DNA of 64,000 bases from contig CAJFTS010000020.1 of the NCBI GenBank assembly GCA_904420015.1, positions 1 to 64,000 of the forward strand, read 5' to 3'. The DNA comes from an uncultured Clostridia bacterium. Lineage in GTDB: Bacteria > Bacillota > Clostridia > Oscillospirales > Acutalibacteraceae. Below are positions 16,846 through 26,245 of the stretch, in pieces (position 1 is the stretch's first letter; every line of letters begins with the position of its first letter). Both the position numbers and the translations under genes were made by a program. The notes under the pieces were generated by a model. It was not told where the DNA came from. It did not search any database and worked only from the letters and a program-made list of their open reading frames with translations.

Positions 16846-19428
16846 TTATTCCTGGTATTCTTCCATGATATACGCTTCAAAGATGTCGCCCTCTTTGATG
16901 TCGTTGAATTTCTCAAGGCCGATGCCGCATTCGTAGCCCTGGGCCACTTCCCGCACGTCGTCCTTAAACCGCTTGAGGGAATCGATCTTGTCCTCGGCGA
17001 TGACGATACCGTCGCGCACCACCCGGATTTCCGACTGGCGGGTAACCTTGCCGTCGAGCACGTAGCAGCCCGCCACAGTGCCCACATTGGAAATCTTATA
17101 GACTGCCCGCACCTCGATGCGGCCCTGGGCCACCTCGCGGAATTTCGGCGCCAGCATGCCCTTCATGGCCGCCTCAATCTCCTCGATGCAGTCATAAATG
17201 ATGCGATACAGACGGATGTCCACCCCGTCGCGCTCGGCATTGGACTGAGCCACCGGGTCGGGCCGCACATTGAAGCCGACAATGATGGCGTTGGAAGCAT
17301 TGGCAAGCATCACGTCCGACTCGGAAACCGCGCCCACCGCGCCATGGATGACGCGCACCTTCACCTCGTCGTTGGAGAGCTTCTCAAGGGACTGACGCAC
17401 CGCTTCCACCGAGCCCTGTACGTCCGCCTTGACGATGATGTTAAGCTCCTTCATCTCGCCTTCCTGCATCTGGCTGAAGAGGTTGTCGAGGGTGACCTTC
17501 TGATAAGCGGCGAACTGCTCTTCTTTCATTTCCTGCTTGCGCTGCTCCACCAGCTCTCTGGCGAGTTTTTCGTCGGAAACCACATTGAACACATCGCCGG
17601 CGCTGGGCACCTCCGCCAAGCCGGTAATCTCCACCGGCACCGAAGGCCCGGCCTCCTGCACCCGGTTACCGCGGTCGTTGACCATGGCGCGCACGCGGCC
17701 CACCGCCGTACCCGCCACCAGCACGTCGCCGGCGCGGAGGGTGCCGTTTTGCACCAGTACCGTGGCCACCGGTCCGCGGCCCTTGTCAAGCCGCGCCTCG
17801 ATGACGGTGCCCTTGCCCGCCCGGTCGGGGTTGGCCTTGAGCTCCATCATGTCCGCCTGAAGGATAATCATCTCCAAAAGATTGTCGATCCCGGTACGCT
17901 GCTTGGCGGAGACCGGCACACAGATGGTATTGCCGCCCCATTCCTCCGGCACCAGGCCGTATTCGGTCAGCTGCTGCTTGATGCGTTCCGGATCGGCGCC
18001 CGGCTTGTCAATCTTATTGATGGCCACGATGATGGCCACGCCCGCAGCCTTCGCATGGTTGATGGCCTCCACCGTCTGGGGCATGATGCCGTCGTCGGCC
18101 GCCACCACCAGCACGGCGATGTCGGTGACCTGGGCGCCTCTGGCCCGCATGGAGGTAAACGCCGCATGGCCCGGGGTATCCAGGAAGGTCACCTCCCGGT
18201 CGTCCAAATAAACCCGGTAGGCGCCGATATGCTGGGTAATACCGCCGGCCTCGGTAGAGGTAACGTTGGCGTCGCGGATGGCATCGAGAAGGGAGGTCTT
18301 GCCGTGGTCGACGTGGCCCATCACCACCACCACCGGCGTTCTCGGCTGGAGGTTCTCGTCAGTGTCCTCGCTGTCGTCGATGATCCGCTCTTCAATGGTA
18401 ACCACCACTTCCTTCTCGGTCTTGGCATGGAATTCCATGGCCACGAGGGTAGCGGTATCGAAATCAATCTCTTGATTAATGGTAGCCATCACGCCCAGCT
18501 GCATCAGCTTCTTGATGACCTCGGCGGAGGTGGCCTTCAAACGCGCGGCCAGCTCGCCTACGGTAATCATTTCCGGAACGGTGATGGTCATCTGCTTTTT
18601 CTGGCGCTCGGCTGCAATTCTCTTTAAGCGCTCGGCCTCCGTCTCCCGGCGGGAATTGTACGGCTTGCGGCCGCGGTTATAAAACTGGGATTTCTGGGTC
18701 AGCTTCTGCTTTTGAACGATGTTGTCCTTCTTGGTGCGGTCGGGGGCCAGCTGCTCAAACTTCTCATTGTACTTATCCAGCTGCACCACCGCGCTGCGGG
18801 TATCCACCGTGCGGCGCTCCCGCGGGCCCTTGATGGGCGCCTGCTGCTGGGGACGCTGGGGAGGCTGGGCCGCCGCCCTCTGGCTGGTAGGCTTCGGCTG
18901 TCCGCCCACCGGCGTAATTTTTCCGCCGGGTCTCGCCTTGCTCTGGCCTTGGGCGGCGGGACGGGCTTGGCCGGCTGCGGGCGATACAGGGGTAATCCGT
19001 CCACCGGGCCGCGCTTTGCTTTGCCCACCTGCGGCGGGACGGGCCTGGCCGCCGGGCGCAGGCGCAACCGGCGTAATCTTCCCGCCGGGTCTTGCCTTGC
19101 TCTGGCCGCCTGCGGCAGGCGCCGCAGGCGCTTTTGCAGCCGGCGCCTCGGATGCCGTCTTGGCCGGCTCCTCCTTAAAGACGGGAGTGGATGCCGGTGC
19201 GGGCGCTTGCTTCGGCTCTTCCTTCACACCGGAGGCAAAGTATTCGTCGAAGCTTTCCACCTCGCTGTCCTTGGTGAACTTTTCAAACACCACATCCAGC
19301 TCTTCCTCGGTGAGGGCGGTCATATGCTTTTTCGGCTCCTCAAAATAGTCACCCAGCAGATCCACCACCTGCTTGCTGGGCAGATTAAAATCCTTTGCCA
19401 CCTCGTGGACACGATATTTATTCATCAT
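16846..19428 (-). CDS. infB: Translation initiation factor IF-2
   Basis: IF-2 is the GTPase that brings initiator tRNA to the 30S subunit. The 860-residue protein has an N-terminal IF2N-type helix region, a low-complexity Ala/Pro linker with three copies of QSKARPGG[KR]ITPV at residues 109-121, 136-148 and 162-174, then the G domain (G1 GHVDHGKT at 371-378, G3 DTPGHAAF, G4 NKID) and the C-terminal domains. It starts inside the stop of the ylxQ-like gene (ATGA) and is followed by rbfA. Confidence 0.97.
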   Translation of the reverse strand: MMNKYRVHEVAKDFNLPSKQVVDLLGDYFEEPKKHMTALTEEELDVVFEKFTKDSEVESFDEYFASGVKEEPKQAPAPASTPVFKEEPAKTASEAPAAKAPAAPAAGGQSKARPGGKITPVAPAPGGQARPAAGGQSKARPGGRITPVSPAAGQARPAAQGQSKARPGGKITPVGGQPKPTSQRAAAQPPQRPQQQAPIKGPRERRTVDTRSAVVQLDKYNEKFEQLAPDRTKKDNIVQKQKLTQKSQFYNRGRKPYNSRRETEAERLKRIAAERQKKQMTITVPEMITVGELAARLKATSAEVIKKLMQLGVMATINQEIDFDTATLVAMEFHAKTEKEVVVTIEERIIDDSEDTDENLQPRTPVVVVMGHVDHGKTSLLDAIRDANVTSTEAGGITQHIGAYRVYLDDREVTFLDTPGHAAFTSMRARGAQVTDIAVLVVAADDGIMPQTVEAINHAKAAGVAIIVAINKIDKPGADPERIKQQLTEYGLVPEEWGGNTICVPVSAKQRTGIDNLLEMIILQADMMELKANPDRAGKGTVIEARLDKGRGPVATVLVQNGTLRAGDVLVAGTAVGRVRAMVNDRGNRVQEAGPSVPVEITGLAEVPSAGDVFNVVSDEKLARELVEQRKQEMKEEQFAAYQKVTLDNLFSQMQEGEMKELNIIVKADVQGSVEAVRQSLEKLSNDEVKVRVIHGAVGAVSESDVMLANASNAIIVGFNVRPDPVAQSNAERDGVDIRLYRIIYDCIEEIEAAMKGMLAPKFREVAQGRIEVRAVYKISNVGTVAGCYVLDGKVTRQSEIRVVRDGIVIAEDKIDSLKRFKDDVREVAQGYECGIGLEKFNDIKEGDIFEAYIMEEYQE

Positions 19429-19751
19429 AACGCAGTTCCTCCTTCATTCTCGAAGCGGCAAAGCTCCCTGATCTTTTTGGCGAATCCGGCGTCGTTGACC
19501 GAAATCACACCGACCCGTTTGCCGATTGCCATGCCGATTTCATCCATACCCTGCGAAAGACGAAAACATTGCTGTCCCCATTCCTCGCAGGCCGATTCGA
19601 TTCCCGATGCCGAACGCTGGGAAAAATCCCGTGCCAAAAGCACCGCCTTGGTTTCCCCCTTGGCCAGGGAGCTTTTCACCGGGTCCATCCCCATGGTGAG
19701 CTTCCCCGCACGCCGGGCAATCCCCAGCAGGCTAAGCAGCTTATCCTTCAT
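19425..19751 (-). CDS. ylxQ: L7Ae-like ribosomal protein (YlxQ family)
   Basis: A 108-residue L7Ae/L30e-like RNA-binding protein. The [20 protein letters not shown] start and the AVLLARDFS segment are typical of YlxQ, which binds kink-turn RNA. Its place between ylxR and infB is the conserved Firmicute order. The frame continues upstream, but the ATG at 19751 gives the family N-terminus and overlaps the ylxR stop. Confidence 0.9.
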   Translation of the reverse strand: MKDKLLSLLGIARRAGKLTMGMDPVKSSLAKGETKAVLLARDFSQRSASGIESACEEWGQQCFRLSQGMDEIGMAIGKRVGVISVNDAGFAKKIRELCRFENEGGTAL

Positions 19752-20010
19752 CTGTCGCAATTTCCTCCTCCATCTGGTCGTAAACTTGCGGGGAAATTGC
19801 GCAGGAAAAGGCGCGTTCCAGCCGCCTGGCTTTTCTGGCCGCGCGCAGGCAGGCCGCGCTCTTGCACACATAGGCGCCCCGTCCCGGCTTTTTTCCCGTC
19901 AGGTCGAGCGAAATCTCGCCCTGGGGGCTTTTCACTACCCGCACCAGCTCCCTTTTCGGCTTCATTTCACCGCAGCCGGTACACATTCGCATGGGAATCT
20001 TTTTTTGCAT
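19741..20010 (-). CDS. ylxR: YlxR / RnpM family RNA-binding protein (DUF448)
   Basis: An 89-residue protein with the MRMCTGCGEMKPKRELVRVV start and the PGRGAYVC segment of the YlxR family. Family members bind RNase P RNA and modulate its activity (known for the family, not shown here). It lies between nusA and ylxQ. Confidence 0.92.
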   Translation of the reverse strand: MQKKIPMRMCTGCGEMKPKRELVRVVKSPQGEISLDLTGKKPGRGAYVCKSAACLRAARKARRLERAFSCAISPQVYDQMEEEIATDEG

Positions 20011-20059
20011 TCGAATACCTCTTGTATCTTAAAATACGGTTGTGTTCAATCCCTTTACT

Positions 20060-21109
20060 TTATTCGCCGTAAAACCCGCTCTCCGGGCGGATATCAATCT
20101 TCCAGCCGGTGAGCTTGGCTGCCAGCCGTGCATTCTGGCCCTTATTGCCGATGGCCAGGGAAAGCTGGCCGTCGGGCACCGTCGCCTTACATGCATGGGC
20201 GCCGTCCGGGTCCACCTCCACCCCCAGCACGGTAGCCGGAGAGAGTGCCTCGGCGATAAACTTGGCCGGATCGTCGCTGTACTTGACGATGTCGATCTTT
20301 TCGCCACCCAGCTCATCGACGATTTTGCCGACCCGCACCCCCTTGTTGCCGATGCAGGCGCCCACCGCGTCCACCTTATCGTCCCGGCTTGTCACCGCAA
20401 GCTTGGTACGCGAGCCCGCTTCTCTGGAAACCGCCTTGATCTCCACCGTGCCGTCGTAAATTTCCGGCACCTCCATCTCGAAAAGCCGCTTAACAAGCCC
20501 CGGATGGGTCCGGGACAAAATCGCCTTGGGGCCCCGCTCGGTCTCCTTGACCTCCACCACGTAAACCTTGATGTGATCGCCTTCGTGAAGCACTTCGTCG
20601 GGCACCTGCTCATTCTTGGACAGCACCGCTTCCGCCCGGCCGATTTCCACCGTCACCGCGCCGGTCTTTGGGTCAATGCGCTGCACCACCGCCGTCACCA
20701 GCTCCTGCTGGCGGCTTTGGAACTCCGCCGCGATCTGGCCGCGCTCCGCTTCCCGGATCCCCTGGCGGATGACATGCTTGGCCGTCTGGGCCGCGATGCG
20801 TCCGAACTGCTTGGTCTCCAGCTTTACCCGGACCACGTCCCCCATCTGGGCCTTCTTCGAGGACTTGCGCGCTTCCTCCAGCAGAATCTCCGTGTCCGGG
20901 TCCTCGACCTCTTCCACCACCGTTTTCTTTAAATAGACCTCAAACTTGTTCTTATCCGGGTCCACCTCAATCTCCACATTGTCGTGTCCGCCGTAATCGC
21001 GCTTGACCGCAATGACGATGGCCGCGTTGATCTTTTCAAGCAGATAGTCCGCCGGGATTCCCTTTTCCTTCTCTAGCAGGCGCAGCGCCTCAAAAAACTC
21101 GGTGTTCAT
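20060..21109 (-). CDS. nusA: Transcription termination/antitermination protein NusA
   Basis: NusA binds RNA polymerase and nascent RNA and affects pausing, termination and antitermination. The 349-residue product has the N-terminal polymerase-binding domain, an S1 domain and two KH domains (GACIGNKGVRVG and LAIGNKGQNARLAAKLTGWKI) and stops there without the C-terminal acidic repeats of enterobacteria, as in Firmicutes. The ATG at 21109 with AAGGG is preferred over an upstream ATG. It follows rimP by seven bases. Confidence 0.96.
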   Translation of the reverse strand: MNTEFFEALRLLEKEKGIPADYLLEKINAAIVIAVKRDYGGHDNVEIEVDPDKNKFEVYLKKTVVEEVEDPDTEILLEEARKSSKKAQMGDVVRVKLETKQFGRIAAQTAKHVIRQGIREAERGQIAAEFQSRQQELVTAVVQRIDPKTGAVTVEIGRAEAVLSKNEQVPDEVLHEGDHIKVYVVEVKETERGPKAILSRTHPGLVKRLFEMEVPEIYDGTVEIKAVSREAGSRTKLAVTSRDDKVDAVGACIGNKGVRVGKIVDELGGEKIDIVKYSDDPAKFIAEALSPATVLGVEVDPDGAHACKATVPDGQLSLAIGNKGQNARLAAKLTGWKIDIRPESGFYGE

Positions 21110-21116
21110 CTTTCCC

Positions 21117-21602
21117 TTAACCTCCAAAATAATCGTCAACCAAACGGCACAGGGCCGTATCCTTCTGCGAAAAGCGCAGCACGCCGTCCTCTTCGTCGGT
21201 CAGCTCGATCATGCCGTCGGCATACCCGGTCAGCGTGCCTTGAAATTCCCGCCTGCCCTCCACAGGGCGGATCAGGCGAAGATACACCGTCTCCCCCATA
21301 CACGCCTCAAAATGAGCCGGACGGGTCAGCTCCCGTTCGATGCCCGGCGAAGAAACCTCCAGACAATAGGATTGCGCGATCGGATCGGCTTCATCCAAAA
21401 TCGGATCGATGGCCCGCGAAAACGCTTCGCAGTCATCCAGCGAGATGCCGCCCTCCTTATCGATAAAAATGCGCAGATACCAGGACGCGCCTTCCTTTAA
21501 AAAGCGCACGTCCCACAGATCAAGGTGCAGCTGGTCCGCCACCGGTTTACACAGGTTCCAGACCGTAGCGGCCGTGTTGCCGCCGTGGGATGCATTTGCC
21601 AT
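21117..21602 (-). CDS. rimP: Ribosome maturation factor RimP
   Basis: RimP is needed for 30S maturation. The 161-residue protein has the LHLDLWDVRFLKEG and SSPGIERELTRPAHF motifs of the family. The ATG at 21602 with GGAGGAAATT is the clear start, although the frame stays open 33 codons upstream. It is the first gene of the rimP-nusA-infB operon. Confidence 0.94.
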   Translation of the reverse strand: MANASHGGNTAATVWNLCKPVADQLHLDLWDVRFLKEGASWYLRIFIDKEGGISLDDCEAFSRAIDPILDEADPIAQSYCLEVSSPGIERELTRPAHFEACMGETVYLRLIRPVEGRREFQGTLTGYADGMIELTDEEDGVLRFSQKDTALCRLVDDYFGG

Positions 21603-21677
21603 AATTTCCTCCCAATGAAAGCCCGCCGTAGCGGCCCCCGGATATTCCGATCGCCGACGGAATCGGCGTAATACAAA

Positions 21678-21710
21678 CGAAAGAGCGGGTGCAGCACCCA
21701 CTCTTTCATC
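21678..21710 (-). promoter_or_regulatory. Leader hairpin before rimP
   Basis: The leader contains GAAAGAGTGGGTGC/GCACCCGCTCTTTC, a strong stem near the start of the transcript. It has no T-tract (GTTTGT follows), so I do not call it a terminator. A similar GAGTGGG...CCCACTC stem occurs before this operon in other Firmicutes as far as I recall; its role is unknown to me. Confidence 0.5.
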
Positions 21711-21732
21711 AACGGTTTATTTACAGTTGCTT

Positions 21733-21761
21733 ATTATAGCACGGTTCTTCATATTTTACAA
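21733..21761 (-). promoter_or_regulatory. rimP-nusA-infB operon promoter
   Basis: On the minus strand TTGTAA (21756-21761) and TATAAT (21733-21738) have a 17-base spacer and a TGC extended -10. Confidence 0.8.
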
Positions 21762-22026
21762 GCCTTTTTTGAAAAAACAACCATGGTTGAAGCGGTCCTT
21801 TCCTGCTCAAAACAGAAAACGGTGCCTCGCATCTTTTCCGCTACAAACCAAGCCAGTCCCCATTTTGCAAGGCATTGCCAAAACAAATTCAATTTCATCC
21901 TTTTTCCGTCACTCTTTCATTCTATAAAAAGGATTCCCTCTCTTCCTTTTTATAGGGCACATTCCCCTTTATTCTCCCTTAGGGTATCTTGGCCAAAAAC
22001 GCCTCCGTATCTTGTACAAGCAGTAA

Positions 22027-22233
22027 TTATTCTACAAAAATGAGGAAAGCCGACCATATCCATGGCAAAAACGGCTTCTCTCTGGGATAAAAGTCGCCGT
22101 CTACCGCCACCGACTGGTCGGCAATATGGAGAAGGTACAGCCGCACCGCTCTAAAATTGGGGATCCTAGAACGTATGCCGCTGTAAAACGTGATATCGTC
22201 ACTGGAATAAAGGATGGAAATAAGATTCCTGCA
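22027..22233 (-). pseudogene. Possible decayed gene fragment in a 550-base gap
   Basis: The minus strand holds a 68-codon open frame with no ATG, bounded by TAG and TAA. It reads SSDDITFYSGIRSRIPNF in the middle and ends with a hydrophobic PWIWSAFLIFVE, like the membrane-spanning tail of a protein. I cannot name the family; it may be a remnant or chance. The rest of 21762-22309 is AT-richer than its surroundings and shows no gene, RNA or terminator I can support. Confidence 0.25.
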
Positions 22234-22309
22234 CTATGTCGCTATTATAGTAACAAACAGTCACATGACAGTCACAAATATCAACTTTTTTTGTGACGAA
22301 AAATTCCGG

Positions 22310-23512
22310 CTATCTTTCCGTCGGCTCAATGATGCGCAGACTGGTGTGAAGCTTAATGTCGCTGCGCCGACAGGTCTTTGCAAACGCCTCTTCAACGCGT
22401 TTGAGCACCAAAAGCCCGTCCTCGTACCGGTTCAGCGAAAGTATTACCACCAGCTGTGTAGAGCTATAGGTGGAAACCACGTCGCTGCGGCGCAAACGGC
22501 TGCACACACAGCCGCGCAGAATTGCCATGACATTCTGTATGGTCACCGGATCCGGAATCTCATTATTCCGGTCGGTAAAGGTAAATAGGGCGATATAGAC
22601 GCTCTGATCGGTGCAAAGGATCCACCTGGCCAGCATCCGGTAGATGCTTCGAAATACGTCGTAGTCGCAGTAAAACGCACCGACGGTCTGGCTGGACTCC
22701 TCCAAATCTTTTTGGATGACCTGCAAATTCATCTCCAGGTTGTACATCTCCCGGCGGATGTTCCGGTAAAGCCGAACGGTGGCTTCCGACAGCTCAATCC
22801 CCAATTCGTTGTAAAACGTATCCCGAAGGCGGCCAAAGTGAGCAATGGCTTTTGTGGACTGGCCGGTCTTTTGATAACCGAACAAAAGGGTCTGGTGAAT
22901 ATCTTCCGACAGCGGGCAATGGATGACCGCCCGCTCGCATGCCACCACCAGTTCCTCATAGCGTTTAGCCTGAATAAGCAGACGGCTTAATTTTAAAATA
23001 CATTCGGTATAAATTGTGGAATAGTATGCGCTTTTGGAAACCACCCAATCCATATAAGACGACTTGGGCAGAAACTCCCCCTGGTACAGATCCGCCGCCT
23101 TCTGATAAAGCCGAATTCGTTCCTCTTCCAACAGCTGCTCGTCGCCCGCCTGCTTCCACAGCCGTTCGAACTCCACCGTGTCCATTTGACAGGGTATGGA
23201 CGGATTCCACACATAGGTGCTGCGTTCAAACTGAATAAAGGAAACCGTTTCCCCCTCCTTCGTCAGCTCCATCAGCAGCTTGCGCGCCCGATAAACCAGA
23301 TTTTTCAGCGTTCCCAGCGGATTAACGAATTCCTCGTCCCCCCAGAGTGCCTCCATCAAATTTTCCTGTGAAACATCGTTTCCCCGATATGCCAGCAAAA
23401 ACTCAATGAGAGCCCATACCTTTTTCATCCGTCCGCTGTTTTCCGTCAGTTCCTTCTCTCCATATCGAATGGAAAACCCGCCGAACATGCACACTTTCAG
23501 CTCTTTTTTCAT
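22310..23512 (-). CDS. SARP/BTAD-family transcriptional regulator with degenerate GGDEF-like tail
   Basis: A 400-residue regulator. Residues 1-100 form an OmpR-type winged helix (MFGGFSIRYGEKELT ... ALWGDE), residues 110-255 a bacterial transcriptional activation domain of TPR-like helices (DTVEFERLWKQA ... LYRNIRRE). Residues 275-397 resemble a diguanylate cyclase fold, with RRSDVVSTYSSTQLVVIL where an active enzyme has a GG(D/E)EF loop, so this part should be catalytically dead and may bind a ligand. It has its own promoter and no obvious operon partner; targets unknown. Confidence 0.8.
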   Translation of the reverse strand: MKKELKVCMFGGFSIRYGEKELTENSGRMKKVWALIEFLLAYRGNDVSQENLMEALWGDEEFVNPLGTLKNLVYRARKLLMELTKEGETVSFIQFERSTYVWNPSIPCQMDTVEFERLWKQAGDEQLLEEERIRLYQKAADLYQGEFLPKSSYMDWVVSKSAYYSTIYTECILKLSRLLIQAKRYEELVVACERAVIHCPLSEDIHQTLLFGYQKTGQSTKAIAHFGRLRDTFYNELGIELSEATVRLYRNIRREMYNLEMNLQVIQKDLEESSQTVGAFYCDYDVFRSIYRMLARWILCTDQSVYIALFTFTDRNNEIPDPVTIQNVMAILRGCVCSRLRRSDVVSTYSSTQLVVILSLNRYEDGLLVLKRVEEAFAKTCRRSDIKLHTSLRIIEPTER

Positions 23513-23616
23513 TGTTTCCCCTTTCCCATGCGGGATTGTGTCACTGCCGTATCCCTCCAGTAACGCTTGTTGTTTCCTTCTCCATCCAAAAATTTCTTAT
23601 TTCAAGGATTCCTTTG

Positions 23617-23644
23617 ATTATACCATAGGTACGGAAAAACACAA
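23617..23644 (-). promoter_or_regulatory. Promoter of the BTAD regulator
   Basis: On the minus strand TTGTGT (23639-23644) and TATAAT (23617-23622) with 16-base spacing and a TGG extended -10. The leader to the ATG at 23512 is about 100 bases. Confidence 0.6.
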
Positions 23645-23760
23645 GAATTCTTTCACCTGTACCTTTTTACTTTTGTGGGAAACCAATCAAATTCTTTTGC
23701 GCAATTGGCCTATTTCATCCATGGTATTCCTTATTTCCGAGGATCGCGTTAAAAACAAAC

Positions 23761-23794
23761 AAAAAAAGAAAACGGCGCCGCTTCTCGCGGCGCC
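23761..23794 (-). terminator. Terminator of the ech-hyp operon
   Basis: On the minus strand GGCGCCGC/GCGGCGCC with a GAGAA loop is followed by GTTTTCTTTTTTT. It lies about 220 bases after the hypE stop; the stretch between holds no gene I can support. Confidence 0.85.
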
Positions 23795-24011
23795 TGTTCT
23801 CAAAAGAATAAGAAGGAGATGAAAAATGAAAAAGCATGGGGTCAATTGTTCTCTTTTTTCCCTGCGGCTATAGAATACCAAAGGGATATGAAGAAACCGT
23901 TCATTTATGGTAAGCAAAGAGAAAACAAAGAATGAATGGAATGTGACGGCGGCAAAAGGCATGGCGGCAAAGGGCCCTTTTTTGTCCGATTCGCCTAGTC
24001 TCCTTCCATCT

Positions 24012-24998
24012 CTAGCATATGCGCGGCAGGCCCTCCCCATAAAGGGGCGGCACCCGCCGGATCCCGCCCAGCCGGGTATGCAGCAGGACGCCCGCCTCAT
24101 CCGCACCCGATATCTCCCCAATCACGGCGGCTTCGGCGCAGTACCTGGCCGACCGCAGCGCTGAGAGCGCACGGGATACGTCCTGCGGGGCTACCGCCGC
24201 TACGAATTTCCCTTCATTTCCCATGGTAAGGGGGTCGAGGCCGAGAATGCCGCAAAACGCCCTTACCTCCTGAGACACCGGCAGCGCCTCTTCCTTGAGA
24301 TGGACCGCATACCCCGAACGGTCGGCCCACTCGTTTAAGACGGTAGCCAAGCCGCCCCTTGTCACATCCCGCATGGCCCTTACCCGCACCCCTGCGTCAA
24401 AGAGGGCGAACACCCCTTCGCCCAGCGGGGCGCAGTCGCTTCGGATGGCGTTCTCAATCCCCATGCGGGCGCTCAGGATCGCCGCATGATGGTCGCCCAG
24501 CGGGCCGGAAAGGAGGAGCACGTCTCCTTTCTGCAAGCATGCTGCGCCAAGCTCCCGGCCTTGCGGGACAAAGCCTACGCCGGCGGTATTGATATAGACG
24601 CCGCCCTTTCCCTCCACCACCTTGGTATCCCCCGCCACAATCGACAGGCGGGCTTCCCGGGCGGTCTGCGCCATGGAGGCGGCAATGCGCTCGAGCACCT
24701 GCGTATCCGCACCCTCCTCGATGAGAAAGCCGCAGGTCAGATAGCGGGGGACCGCCCCGCTCATCAGCAGGTCGTTGACCGTCCCGCAGACCGCCAGCCG
24801 TCCAATGTCGCCGCCGGGGAAAAAGAGCGGGGTTACCACAAAGCTGTCGGTGGTAAGGGCCAGGCGCTGCGCCCCCTCCACCACCGCCGCATCCTCCATC
24901 CGGGCCAAAGCCGGATTGTCAAACCGGGAGGCAAAGAGCGCCTCGATTAAGGCGGACGTCTCCCGTCCGCCGCTTCCATGGGCCATGGTGATCTTCAT
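24012..24998 (-). CDS. hypE: Hydrogenase expression/formation protein HypE
   Basis: HypE dehydrates the carbamoyl group received from HypF to a thiocyanate on its C-terminal cysteine, the source of the CN ligands of the NiFe site. The 328-residue protein starts MKITMAHGSGGRE, has the PurM/ThiL-type ATP-binding region (AVCGTVNDLLMSGA) and ends in PRIC, the required terminal Cys. The start at 24998 follows GGAGGAAGCCA and overlaps hypD by four bases. Confidence 0.95.
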   Translation of the reverse strand: MKITMAHGSGGRETSALIEALFASRFDNPALARMEDAAVVEGAQRLALTTDSFVVTPLFFPGGDIGRLAVCGTVNDLLMSGAVPRYLTCGFLIEEGADTQVLERIAASMAQTAREARLSIVAGDTKVVEGKGGVYINTAGVGFVPQGRELGAACLQKGDVLLLSGPLGDHHAAILSARMGIENAIRSDCAPLGEGVFALFDAGVRVRAMRDVTRGGLATVLNEWADRSGYAVHLKEEALPVSQEVRAFCGILGLDPLTMGNEGKFVAAVAPQDVSRALSALRSARYCAEAAVIGEISGADEAGVLLHTRLGGIRRVPPLYGEGLPRIC

Positions 24999-26032
24999 TG
25001 GCTTCCTCCTCCGTTCAAAAACGCATGGTAGCAGCTGCCCTCGGTGGAAACCATGCAGGCTCCCTGCGGGGTGTTTGGGGTACATACGGCGCCAAACAGG
25101 GGACAGCCGCCCGGCAGCAGTTCCCCCATGAGTACCTGAGCGCACCGGCAGGCGGGATTCGCCTCTCTATCCTCTAAGAGCCCGTCGCTTCCCGCATCAA
25201 AGGCCCGGTATTCCTCCCGCAGCTGAAGGCCGGAGCCGGTGATGACCCCGATCCCCCGCCACGCCGCGTCGCAGGGAACAAAGCATTCCTCCACCGCCGC
25301 CTGGGCCCGCCGGTTTCCTTCCCCCGTCACCACCGAAGGGTAGAGGTTGACCACCCTGCCCTGTCCCCGGTATTTCACCAGGGTGCAAAGGGCGGCGAGG
25401 ATCGTTTCCCCCGAAAAGCCCGCCACCGCGAAGGGGAGGCGGTATTGCGCGGCCAAGGGCTCGAAAATACGGCTGCCGGTGACCACGCTGACATGCCCGG
25501 GGGCCAAAAATCCGTCTACCGTTCCCTGCCGGCAGACCCAGTCGATTACCGGCGGCATGGTCTTTAGGGAGGTCAGCAGGCGGATGTTTTCAAGCTTCTC
25601 CTCCTTTGCCCGATTGAGAAGCATGGCGTAAACCGGTGCGGTCGTTTCAAACCCTACCGCTGCAAAGACAAAAATCCGCCCCGGCTTTTCTTTCGCCAGG
25701 CGCAGCAGGTCCATCGGGGAATATACCATCTGCACCTGGCCGCCCGCCGCCTTCGCACCGGCCAGGCTTTCCCTGCTCCCCGGCACCCGCAGAAGGTCGC
25801 CGAAGGAGACCACCACGGTATCCGGACGGCGGGACAGCGCGATGAGCCGGTCGAGATAGGCGGTGACGGTTACGCAGACCGGGCAGCCGGGGCCGGATAC
25901 CAGCTGGATGGAGGGAGGCAAAAGGCTGCGGATCCCGTTTTGGGCGATGGAAGCGGTATGGGTGCCGCAAACCTCCATCAGCCGCACAGGCGGGCCGTCG
26001 TATTCCCGTAAGGCACGAACCAGGCCGGTCAT
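24995..26032 (-). CDS. hypD: Hydrogenase formation protein HypD
   Basis: HypD is the [4Fe-4S] scaffold on which Fe(CN)2CO is assembled together with HypC. The 345-residue protein shows MEVCGTHT (residues 19-26), SGPGCPVCVT and FVAVGFETTAP-like (FAAVGFETTAP) motifs, with the conserved cysteines. It overlaps hypC (ATGA) and hypE. Confidence 0.95.
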   Translation of the reverse strand: MTGLVRALREYDGPPVRLMEVCGTHTASIAQNGIRSLLPPSIQLVSGPGCPVCVTVTAYLDRLIALSRRPDTVVVSFGDLLRVPGSRESLAGAKAAGGQVQMVYSPMDLLRLAKEKPGRIFVFAAVGFETTAPVYAMLLNRAKEEKLENIRLLTSLKTMPPVIDWVCRQGTVDGFLAPGHVSVVTGSRIFEPLAAQYRLPFAVAGFSGETILAALCTLVKYRGQGRVVNLYPSVVTGEGNRRAQAAVEECFVPCDAAWRGIGVITGSGLQLREEYRAFDAGSDGLLEDREANPACRCAQVLMGELLPGGCPLFGAVCTPNTPQGACMVSTEGSCYHAFLNGGGSQ

Positions 26033-26241
26033 AGCGTTCGAAGCTCCTCAAACAGCTCCGCCAGGCTGTCCCCCTCTTCCTTTGAGAGCACCTGCAAAAT
26101 GCAGCCCGCATGCACCAGCACGTAATCCCCCGGCTTCGCCTGCACCAGCCCTGCTTCCGCCCGTACCCGGTTGCCGCCGAACTCCACCGTCGCCTTCGTC
26201 CCTTTGATTTCGATTACCTTTCCAGGCAATGCCACGCACAT
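26029..26241 (-). CDS. hypC: Hydrogenase assembly chaperone HypC
   Basis: A 70-residue HypC/HupF chaperone. The N-terminal MCVALPGKV contains Cys2, which binds the iron of the precursor, and GDYVLVHAG is the other family signature. It carries iron between HypD and the hydrogenase large subunit. The frame runs upstream into hypF, but Cys2 and the gap of four bases after the hypF stop fix the start. Confidence 0.95.
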   Translation of the reverse strand: MCVALPGKVIEIKGTKATVEFGGNRVRAEAGLVQAKPGDYVLVHAGCILQVLSKEEGDSLAELFEELRTL

Positions 26242-26245
26242 CTTC

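Noticed and set aside
21678..21710. Terminator before rimP
   Set aside because: The stem is strong but no T-tract follows on the minus strand, so I kept it only as a leader hairpin.
23826..23873. A 15-codon frame (MKKHGVNCSLFSLRL) with an excellent AGAAGGAG site
   Set aside because: Too short to support, no promoter or neighbour, and no way to test conservation here.
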